From: Deferribacteres bacterium
GTDB taxonomy: Bacteria; Nitrospirota; Thermodesulfovibrionia; UBA6902
Assembly (NCBI GenBank): GCA_013152795.1
Contig: JAADFS010000072.1
Span: forward strand, 1 to 7,154
Reading direction: 5' to 3'
DNA length: 7,154 nt
In this document: positions 1 through 4,740 of the stretch, piece by piece
Layout of the letters: each line of letters begins with the position of its first letter
Position numbering within the stretch: position 1 is the stretch's first letter
The notes under the pieces: model-generated
What the model was told of the DNA's origin: nothing
What the model saw: only the letters and a program-made list of their open reading frames with translations
The model's database searches: none
Program-made: the position numbers and the translations under genes

Positions 1-192
1 TTATCTGCGATACCTTCAGGGGTAACAGCACAGCCCCCTCCCCCTAACCCCCTCCCGCCAGGGGAGGGGGGACTTGTTTCTTTTCTGCACCCTGACAACC
101 GCACCCTGCACCCTCTGTTAAATTTCCAATATCCTATCGCTTTATAAAGGTTTTCCGGCAGACTCCTCTGCCCGTTTATGCAACATTAAGGT
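1..192. repeat. Dispersed intergenic repeat, copy A (left end outside window)
   Basis: Bases 1-114 match 3660-3772 of copy C with, by eye, three substitutions and one single-T indel. In order it holds a TTATCTGCGATACC block (1-14), a C-rich core that can fold as a hairpin around 48-70, a heptad array of gcaccct type (about 85-114), a hairpin GGCAGA-CTCC-TCTGCC (157-172), and a right terminus (171-192) whose reverse complement reads ACCTTAATGTTGCATAAAC. That terminus is inverted relative to the left ends of copies B, C and E. By comparison with copy C, about 60 bases of the left end should lie just outside the window. The repeat ends inside a hepT gene, so it looks inserted. No gene is seen in 1-175. 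Confidence 0.8.
34..56 (-). other. Potential G-quadruplex in core of repeat copy A
   Basis: The plus strand has four C-tracts (34-38, 40-44, 48-52, 54-56) separated by 1, 3 and 1 bases, so the minus strand carries four G-tracts with very short loops. This satisfies a standard G-quadruplex pattern. The same tracts recur at 3693-3715 in copy C. The region can alternatively pair with the GGGGAGGGGG run at 61-70 as a hairpin. Formation is inferred from the pattern only. Confidence 0.55.
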
Positions 193-346
193 CAATACAT
201 GCCTGTATTGCCACTTCAATATTCCGCTCTACGGCATCTCTTGTTGTATAGTCCTTAAGGTAGGATTCAAAGGATATTCCTGAAAAGCCGGAGAGTCTTC
301 TCACTCTCTCCTGCACAACGGATATTTTTGCATTAATCTCTTCCAA
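176..346 (-). pseudogene. HepT-like HEPN toxin (DUF86), 3' truncated by repeat copy A
   Basis: Reading from 346 gives 56 residues beginning LEEINAKISVV and containing GISFESYLKDYTTRDAVERN and EVAIQACIDL. This is the usual N-terminal half of DUF86/HepT proteins (SLEEYLxDYxxRDAVERNxxxAIxACID). The family normally runs to about 110-145 residues and ends with an RX4-6H ribonuclease motif; here the frame stops right after ACID-L with NVA and TAA, and those bases are the inverted terminus of the repeat. The HEPN active site is therefore missing. The likely start is TTG at 344-346, 6 nt after AGGAAGG (353-359), overlapping the end of the upstream MNT gene by 14 nt. HepT toxins cleave or damage RNA and are neutralised by AMPylation from MntA partners, so this copy should be inactive. 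The missing 3' half may lie beyond the window's left edge. Family call is firm; start codon is inferred. Confidence 0.8.
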
Positions 347-773
347 AGAGGGCCTTCCTTTTTGTCTCTCTCAGTTCTTTTATGAAGGGCATGAAGTCCT
401 GGTATTTACTGTCCAAAGCCACTTCGTAGAGGATTCTGCCGGCAGTATCGCGTTCATAAATACACATGCCGTTTCTTACGGTGTGGTAGGCGAAACTCAA
501 TGAGGCGCCGTTTAAAATTATTACATCCACGAGTTTTTGCAACTCTGCGCCCACCTCAACCGCTGTCATCTCTGCTTCCTGAAGCGTGAGAAAAGGCTCT
601 TTTCTGTAGATATCTTCATCAAAGACAAAGGCGAGGTCAAGATCTGATTTTTCCCTTTCCCTGCCTTTTGCAGTGGAGCCGAATAAATACACAGCGGTCA
701 GGTGATCCCTCAAGAAGGCTTTCCGCTCTGTCAATCTATTCAGTAACTGCTTGGTTTTTTTTATTAAATCCAT
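333..773 (-). CDS. MNT-type nucleotidyltransferase antitoxin (MntA-like), module 1
   Basis: This 146-residue protein has the minimal nucleotidyltransferase signature: G32-S33 in LFGSTAKG, ten residues, then D44-L-D46 in SDLDLAFVFD. This is the GSX10DXD motif of MntA antitoxins in the DNA polymerase beta-like superfamily. A third acidic residue (D83 in LVDVIIL) completes the metal-binding set. MntA proteins neutralise the cognate HEPN toxin HepT by transferring AMP to it, and the truncated hepT remnant directly downstream fits that pairing. The gene therefore looks like an antitoxin left after its toxin was broken. The ATG at 771-773 is the only good start; upstream there is only a weak GGA-type ribosome site. 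A TATAAT box at 797-802, inside the end of repeat copy B, may drive it. Base composition is more AT-rich than the cobalamin genes, consistent with acquisition. Family confident; AMPylating activity is inferred from the family. Confidence 0.88.
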   Translation of the reverse strand: MDLIKKTKQLLNRLTERKAFLRDHLTAVYLFGSTAKGREREKSDLDLAFVFDEDIYRKEPFLTLQEAEMTAVEVGAELQKLVDVIILNGASLSFAYHTVRNGMCIYERDTAGRILYEVALDSKYQDFMPFIKELRETKRKALFGRD

Positions 774-796
774 AATCTGAATCCATTTTTATTTAG

Positions 797-827
797 ATTA
801 TACCGTACAATGGCATGAAAATATCAA
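797..827 (-). promoter_or_regulatory. Putative promoter within left terminus of repeat copy B
   Basis: Read on the minus strand, TTGATA (822-827) is followed after 19 bases by a perfect TATAAT (797-802), 23 bases before the ATG of the MNT gene. The 19-base spacer is longer than the ideal 17. The same arrangement (CCGATA, 18 bases, TATAAT) is found in the equivalent end of copy E upstream of cbiET. Inference from sequence only. Confidence 0.45.
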
Positions 828-1087
828 TTGCAGGGCATGAGAGCCTGCGGGAAAATTTGTTCAAAGTCCATGGTTGAACGTGTGGCCGTTTCTCTTCTTT
901 GTCTTTACGGTCACGAACAACGGACACGACCCACGGGAAGTCACTATGCCGTGCGGAATATTCCTTCAGTGGTAACGGTTCAGCTCCTCCCGATAGGGGA
1001 GGGGGGCCTGTTTCATTCTGCACCCTGAACTCAGAACCCGCAACTCGCAACTTGCAACTCCTCTGCCCGTTTATGCAACGTTAAGGT
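799..1087. repeat. Dispersed intergenic repeat, copy B (both ends present)
   Basis: It fills the gap between the MNT gene and cobJ. The left end (about 799-828, ATACCGTACAATGGCAT) and the right end (1065-1087, GCCCGTTTATGCAACGTTAAGG) are imperfect inverted repeats of each other. Inside are a hairpin-forming block near 830-855, a unique stretch (about 860-955), a TTCAGTGGTAAC block resembling TTCAGGGGTAAC of copies A and C (965-976), a short CCTCCCGATAGGGGAGG hairpin (986-1003), and a gcaactc heptad array (1039-1060). Short open frames across it on both strands have no family features. The right terminus supplies the stop codon of cobJ. Confidence 0.72.
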
Positions 1088-1875
1088 TTACGCGGTGTTA
1101 ATGTATACTTGTTCCCGTACCCTCTCGGTGTAACCATGCGGCCGTTCCAGGTGAACGTCCGGGAGTTTCCGATTATTACAGTGCTCTGCATGTCGATTTC
1201 ATTAACCGGCATATCCTTTAAACCGGTGATTATTATTCTCTCATTCTCTCTCGAGGCGGCCCTGACTATCCCTGCCGGTGTCTGAGGGGGCCTGAACTTA
1301 AGGACAATGTCCCTTGCCCGGTTGATCTGCTCCCGCCTTGCCCGGCTTTTCGGGTTATATATCACTATTACAAAGTCGGCGGATGCCGCTGCCTCGAGCC
1401 TCTTTTCTATAACCTCCCACGGTGTCAGGAGGTCGCTCAGGCTTATGGACGCAAAGTCATGCATGAGCGGGGCCCCGAGCAGGGCGGCGCATGCGCTGAG
1501 CGCAGGAACACCGGGGATGATCTCAATACCCGGAGTCAGCCCGCACCCCTCCGCCTGCAACCCGCAACTCTCCTTCAGTATCTCAAAGACCAGACCGGCC
1601 ATGGCATAAATCCCGGGATCGCCGCTGCAGATAACAGCGACCCTCCTGCCGCTCCGGGCAAGTTCCACTGCCTTTGTGCATCTTTCGACCTCCTGCCGCA
1701 TACCGGAGGACAGCACTTCCTTATCCCCGGTCAGTTTTTCAATAAGGTCAAGGTACGTCCTGTAGCCCACGATTACATCCGCCTCCCTGATCGCCTTTTC
1801 TGCGGCGGGAGTCAGATGTTCACGGCCGCCGGGTCCTATTCCTACAACGTAAATTCTGCCTGTGCTATTGCTAAT
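1081..1875 (-). CDS. cobJ: Precorrin-3B / cobalt-precorrin-3 C17-methyltransferase (CobJ/CbiH)
   Basis: SAM-dependent tetrapyrrole methylase that methylates C17 and contracts the ring in corrin synthesis. The N-terminal GIGPG loop lies at residues 12-16 (RIYVVGIGPGGREHLTP), the CSGDPGIYAMAG motif at about 83-94, and the typical C-terminal TPRGYGNKY is present, giving about 264 residues as expected. Starting at the first GTG (1770) would delete the GIGPG loop, so translation must begin earlier. The frame is open up to a TGA within cbiG and holds no ATG, GTG or TTG in the right place. The best start is ATT at 1873-1875, 8 nt after AGGGGG (1884-1889), giving 34 nt overlap with cbiG. The alternatives are an upstream CTG or a -1 frameshift from cbiG at the A5G5 run, making a CbiG-CobJ fusion as known in other bacteria. 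The stop codon falls in the terminus of repeat copy B, so a few end residues may be foreign. Function is confident, the start is not. Confidence 0.9.
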   Translation of the reverse strand: MSNSTGRIYVVGIGPGGREHLTPAAEKAIREADVIVGYRTYLDLIEKLTGDKEVLSSGMRQEVERCTKAVELARSGRRVAVICSGDPGIYAMAGLVFEILKESCGLQAEGCGLTPGIEIIPGVPALSACAALLGAPLMHDFASISLSDLLTPWEVIEKRLEAAASADFVIVIYNPKSRARREQINRARDIVLKFRPPQTPAGIVRAASRENERIIITGLKDMPVNEIDMQSTVIIGNSRTFTWNGRMVTPRGYGNKYTLTPRKP

Positions 1876-2840
1876 GTCACGTTCCCCCTTTTTCTTTTGG
1901 GTGTAATAAGAGTACAGTTGTCAAACAGCCCCCTTGCCGCCAGGAGAGCCGCAGGTTCGGCCACTGCGGCGGCCCCGGTGGCTGTCCTGACGGATGCGGA
2001 TTCTGCAATACCGTATCTCATGGCAGCGTTATTCAGATCACTGCTTGAGAAGAATTCAATGTCCAGTCCGTTATTGCGGGCAAAGTCCAGGAGCCCCTTT
2101 TCGTCTCTTTTCAGGTCAATGGTCGCAATACACTTTACAGAGCGGACGGACAGCCCTTCCTCACGGAAGACGTCCTCAAACACTTGCCGGATTTCGCTTT
2201 CCGCTGTTGCGCGGTTGCAACCGATGCCGGCAACGAGGTTCTTGGGTCTGAGGAAAAGGGCGGCGCAATCAACGAGCCTGTGCGATATCACTATATCCGC
2301 CTCCCCCGGTGCATCAACGGGGACGAATTCCCGGGGGAGCCCGCCCGTGCTGACCGGATATTCCGTGTTTACGCGTACCGGTTCCCCGCGCAGGAGCCGT
2401 GCACTTATTTTCCTGAGCTTATCGAAATCCTCCACGTGTAGATTCCTCTCCATTGCCCACAGGTCAGGGGAGAGCTTACCCTGCACATCAGAGGCCGTTG
2501 TTATCACCGCCTGTGCGCCGATATGGCCGGCGATACGCCTTGCAAGTTCATTGGCTCCGCCGATGTGGCCGCTCAGAAGGCTGATTGCATAGGAGCCCTT
2601 TTCGTCAAGGACAACCACTGCAGGGTCTGTTGTCTTGTCCTTCAGCAGCGGGGCGGCCGCGCGCACCACGATGCCTGCGGCCATGATGCAGATAATATTC
2701 CCCGATTCTCTCCACTTTTCCGCGAATATGCCTGAATTGAACTTCAATATCTCCGCATCAGGATACAGCCCTGCAATCCTGCCCGCAAGCTTCCGTCCGT
2801 TGCCGGTTATATAAAATATGCTTGTTTTGTTTTTCGGCAT
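1842..2840 (-). CDS. cbiG: Cobalt-precorrin-5A hydrolase (CbiG)
   Basis: CbiG opens the delta-lactone of cobalt-precorrin-5A and releases acetaldehyde, a step specific to the anaerobic B12 route. The protein is 332 residues, usual for the family. The N-terminal domain (about 1-140) carries CIMAAGIVVRAAAPLL (51-66) and the conserved block SYAISLLSGHIGGANELA (83-100). A linking region follows, and the C-terminal CbiG domain starts near LVAGIGCNRATAESEI (202-217) and includes VAEPAALLAA near residue 300. The ATG at 2838-2840 is preceded by AAGG at about 7 nt. The gene lies 46 nt after the end of the HEPN gene of module 2, so it may now be transcribed with that module, and its 3' end overlaps cobJ. 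The expected neighbour cobM lies on the far side of the toxin-antitoxin module and repeats. Confidence 0.95.
   Translation of the reverse strand: MPKNKTSIFYITGNGRKLAGRIAGLYPDAEILKFNSGIFAEKWRESGNIICIMAAGIVVRAAAPLLKDKTTDPAVVVLDEKGSYAISLLSGHIGGANELARRIAGHIGAQAVITTASDVQGKLSPDLWAMERNLHVEDFDKLRKISARLLRGEPVRVNTEYPVSTGGLPREFVPVDAPGEADIVISHRLVDCAALFLRPKNLVAGIGCNRATAESEIRQVFEDVFREEGLSVRSVKCIATIDLKRDEKGLLDFARNNGLDIEFFSSSDLNNAAMRYGIAESASVRTATGAAAVAEPAALLAARGLFDNCTLITPKRKRGNVTLAIAQAEFTL
1873..1893 (-). promoter_or_regulatory. Shine-Dalgarno and unusual ATT start, or -1 frameshift site, at cbiG/cobJ junction
   Basis: On the minus strand A5G5 (1884-1893) precedes an in-frame ATT (1873-1875) by 8 nt. AGGGGG is a fair ribosome binding site and the resulting N-terminus, MSNSTGRIYVVG, has the normal distance to the GIGPG loop. 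The same homopolymer run lies in cbiG codons (PKRKRGN), and a -1 slip there would enter the cobJ frame without a stop. Sequence alone cannot choose between ATT initiation, programmed slippage or a one-base assembly error. Confidence 0.5.
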
Positions 2841-2886
2841 CGATTTGCCTTATTGAATTGCCGGACAATACGCTGCTGAAATAAAC

Positions 2887-3270
2887 TTAAACTTTAAACC
2901 GACCAATTATATCTTCAATGAGAGGGGCATATGTCTTCAACTTTTCAAAAATGATTTCAGCTACTTTTTCCTTATATGTATGAGATGTCATATTCCTGTC
3001 ATCGGTCATTTCAAGGAGTTTAACCGTCTCATCCTCATTTATGATGCCCAGGGTAAATACTTCCCTGAAGCAGGATTTGGGGGAGTTACAGACTATGCCC
3101 TCTTTTATCCTCAGGTATTCTTTAATGAATTTCCAGAATGCCTCAAAGGTGTATTCAAATCGCTGTATGGCTGCATCCCTTACGATGATGGAAAAGGTTT
3201 CCTGAAGGATGTCCCTTAATGTCCCGATCGCCTTTTTAGCATCCTCATATCTGATCTCTAATCTTTCCAG
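2887..3270 (-). CDS. HEPN protein, HI0074-like nucleotidyltransferase substrate-binding family (toxin of module 2)
   Basis: From CTG at 3268-3270 the frame gives 127 residues that fit the HI0074 family (NTase substrate-binding, PF08780) along their whole length. Visible blocks are RDAAIQRFEYTFEAFWK (31-47), CNSPKSCFREVF (61-72) and DDRNMTSHTYKE (90-101). R92 to H97 forms the RX4H motif of HEPN ribonucleases, so the active site is intact, unlike module 1. No ATG, GTG or TTG start fits. CTG lies exactly 7 nt after AAGGAGG (3278-3284), and MERLEIRYEDAKKA is a typical family N-terminus, so CTG initiation is the best reading. The gene overlaps the MNT stop by 13 nt, indicating translational coupling. 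HEPN/MNT pairs act as toxin-antitoxin systems; whether this one is toxic is inferred. AT-rich composition relative to the cobalamin genes suggests transfer. Confidence 0.88.
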   Translation of the reverse strand: MERLEIRYEDAKKAIGTLRDILQETFSIIVRDAAIQRFEYTFEAFWKFIKEYLRIKEGIVCNSPKSCFREVFTLGIINEDETVKLLEMTDDRNMTSHTYKEKVAEIIFEKLKTYAPLIEDIIGRFKV

Positions 3271-3587
3271 AGCACGGCCTCCTTGAAAGCCATTTCTTTA
3301 AATTCCTCCGACACAGTGGAGAAGTCCACGATTTCCACCTTATAGGGGATGTTCATCTCTTCTATATATTCACGAAGCAGAATCAATTTCTTCCGGTTAA
3401 CGCCTTTCCCCGGGATTATACCTATATCAACATCGGAGGTGTTCACAGAGTCTTCTCTTGCCCTTGAACCGAACAGCACGACCTTTATATCCTCATCCTT
3501 GAGAAAGCTTAATAACACATCTTTAAGTTTTTCGATATAATCAATATGAGCGCCGTTTATTTCTCTGTTATTTTCTACCTCACGCAT
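3258..3587 (-). CDS. MNT-type nucleotidyltransferase antitoxin, HI0073-like (module 2)
   Basis: A 109-residue minimal nucleotidyltransferase with VVLFGSRAREDS: G40-S41, ten residues, then D52-V-D54 (SDVDIGII), and a third acidic residue D88 in VEIVDF. Length and pairing with an HI0074-like partner point to the HI0073 group, different from the longer MntA-like protein of module 1. Proteins of this class partner with HEPN proteins and, where studied, modify them to block toxicity. The ATG at 3585-3587 gives the family-like N-terminus; no strong ribosome site is visible before it. The left end of repeat copy C begins 12 nt upstream, so any promoter must lie in the repeat. The module sits between cobM and cbiG and so interrupts the cobalamin cluster. 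Family confident; antitoxin role inferred. Confidence 0.9.
   Translation of the reverse strand: MREVENNREINGAHIDYIEKLKDVLLSFLKDEDIKVVLFGSRAREDSVNTSDVDIGIIPGKGVNRKKLILLREYIEEMNIPYKVEIVDFSTVSEEFKEMAFKEAVLWKD
3268..3284 (-). promoter_or_regulatory. Strong Shine-Dalgarno upstream of CTG start of HEPN gene
   Basis: AAGGAGG (3278-3284, inside the 3' end of the MNT gene) is separated by 7 nt from CTG (3268-3270). The spacing is optimal and no competing ATG, GTG or TTG lies in the frame nearby. The site decides the start of the HEPN gene. A rare start codon behind a strong site would set toxin synthesis below antitoxin synthesis, which is inference. Confidence 0.65.
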
Positions 3588-3598
3588 TGTTCAACAAA

Positions 3599-3863
3599 AC
3601 CTTACCTTACAGTGGCATAAAATACTGCCGGCGGGGCAGAGGAGTCTGCCGGGAAAGCTTTATCTGCGATACCTTCAGGGATAACAGCTCAGCCCCCTCC
3701 CCCTAACCCCCTCCCGCCAGGGGAGGGGGGACTTGTTTCTTTCTGCACCCTGACAACTGCACCCTGCACCCTATTATGTTAAAATCCCATCGCCTTATAG
3801 CCGTTGAACCCGCAACTCGCAACCCGCAACTCTCCTGCCCGTTTATGCAACCTTTGAAGGTAA
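3599..3863. repeat. Dispersed intergenic repeat, copy C (complete, inverted ends)
   Basis: This is the clearest full copy. The left end (3599-3620) reads ACCTTACCTTACAGTGGCATAA, and the reverse complement of the right end (3835-3863) reads TTTACCTTCAAAGGTTGCATAA. Inside the left end is a perfect hairpin GGCAGA-GGAG-TCTGCC (3635-3650). Then follow the block shared with copy A (3660-3772), which includes the C/G core and gcaccct heptads, and a gcaactc/gcaaccc heptad array (about 3811-3832). The left terminal block plus hairpin matches the reverse complement of copy A's right end (155-192) closely. Short open frames across it look like chance. Confidence 0.8.
3693..3715 (-). other. Potential G-quadruplex in core of repeat copy C
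   Basis: C-tracts on the plus strand at 3693-3697, 3699-3703, 3707-3711 and 3713-3715 give four minus-strand G-tracts with loops of 1, 3 and 1 bases, identical to copy A. The following GGGGAGGGGGG run allows a competing hairpin. Conservation of all four tracts in two otherwise drifting copies suggests the core matters, although recent common origin explains it equally well. Confidence 0.55.
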
Positions 3864-3915
3864 ACTTTAAGATATAATAACATGATATCAACTGTTACTC
3901 AGGGGATTTTTACTT

Positions 3916-3968
3916 GTTATCCTTACAGCGGCATAAAAATACCGCGCCGCCTGGTGGCCTGCCGGTGA
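3916..3968. repeat. Solitary left terminus of the dispersed repeat (fragment D)
   Basis: TTATCCTTACAGCGGCATAAAAATACCGC matches the left terminus of copies B, C and E. It is followed by a GC-rich inverted segment (CCGCGCCGCCTGGTGGCCTGCCGG) that ends a few bases before the stop codon of cobM. No core, heptads or right end follow. It may be a degraded copy or a minimal form of the element. The remainder of the gap, 3864-3915, is AT-rich with nothing recognisable. Confidence 0.6.
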
Positions 3969-3972
3969 TCTC

Positions 3973-4740
3973 CTATCCCCTGTATCCATGCCTGAAATCC
4001 CTGTGGTAAAGCCTTGACTCTTTCCCCAGAGGCCCCTCGGATGCCCTGAGCGCATCTCCCACATAGATCAGCGCCGTCTTCTTGATGCCCGCCTCTTTCA
4101 CGAGGGCCGCGATGTCTTTAAGCGTGCCCCTTATGATCCTCTCTTCAGGCCACGATACCTTCTCAATCACCACCACCGGCGTGTCTTCGGCATAACCCTT
4201 AAGCAGGGCCTCCCTGACCCTTTCGATCATACCGATGCTCAGGAAGATCACCATCGATGCACCATGCCTTGCGAGTTCCGCGAGTTTCTCCTTCTCGGGC
4301 ACGGGCGTCCTGCCCTCAATGCGCGTGAATATAACCGTCTGGCTTACCTCGGGGATGGTAAGCTCCTGGCCCAGCGCAGCGGCCCCTGCCATGGCGGATG
4401 AGACCCCGGGCACCACCTCATAAGGGATGTCCAGTTTCCTGAGCCGTTCTATCTGCTCTGATATGGCGCCGTAGAGACAGGGGTCTCCTGTGTGCAGCCT
4501 TACAGTACGCTTTCCGGTTTCAAACGACTCCCTGATAAGATTTATAATCTCATCCAGCGTCATGCCCGCTGAATCATGCAGCGAGGCACTGAGGCCCTCA
4601 AGCAGGGCCGGATTCACGAGGCTGCCGGCATAAATGACAACATCCGCGCTGTCAAGAAGCCTCCTGCCCTTCAGGGTAATTAACTCGGGGTCACCGGCCC
4701 CGGCGCCTATGAAATATACCCTGTGTTTTTCAGCGTCCAT
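3973..4740 (-). CDS. cobM: Precorrin-4 / cobalt-precorrin-4 C11-methyltransferase (CobM/CbiF)
   Basis: SAM-dependent tetrapyrrole methylase that methylates C11 of (cobalt-)precorrin-4. At 255 residues it has the family length. The N-terminal SAM loop VYFIGAGAGDPELITLKG (8-25) is diagnostic for CobM/CbiF, followed by VVIYAGSLVNP (34-44), LHTGDPCLYGAI (82-93) and VVPGVSSAMAGAAALG (109-124). The ATG at 4738-4740 lies within the last codons of the HD gene (11-nt overlap), with GGGAG about 9 nt upstream, so the two are translationally coupled. In the anaerobic pathway the product feeds CbiG, whose gene lies beyond the repeats and toxin-antitoxin module. Given CbiG in the cluster, the cobalt-containing substrate (CbiF activity) is more likely, but sequence does not separate the two names. 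Confidence 0.95.
   Translation of the reverse strand: MDAEKHRVYFIGAGAGDPELITLKGRRLLDSADVVIYAGSLVNPALLEGLSASLHDSAGMTLDEIINLIRESFETGKRTVRLHTGDPCLYGAISEQIERLRKLDIPYEVVPGVSSAMAGAAALGQELTIPEVSQTVIFTRIEGRTPVPEKEKLAELARHGASMVIFLSIGMIERVREALLKGYAEDTPVVVIEKVSWPEERIIRGTLKDIAALVKEAGIKKTALIYVGDALRASEGPLGKESRLYHRDFRHGYRG

Noticed and set aside
1020..1062. Possible CRISPR-like array in the gcaactc/gcaccct stretches
   Set aside because: The units are heptads without spacers and lie inside the dispersed repeat. No cas gene is present.
1459..2592. Plus-strand open frame of 377 codons
   Set aside because: Antisense to cobJ and cbiG, with no recognisable motifs in its translation.
3605..3660. Cobalamin riboswitch: GCCACTG and a GGAG/CTGCC hairpin near repeat copy C suggested B12-box elements
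   Set aside because: The GCCACTG string is not kept in the other repeat copies, and the canonical B12 box and the CCCGCAACTGT region are absent in order and spacing. The matches belong to the repeat terminus and its hairpin.
3703..3891. Small minus-strand open frame of 62 codons in repeat copy C, and a similar one at 793-1050 in copy B
   Set aside because: They cross repeat termini, heptad arrays and C/G cores, have no ribosome site or conserved domain, and are disrupted in the other copies.
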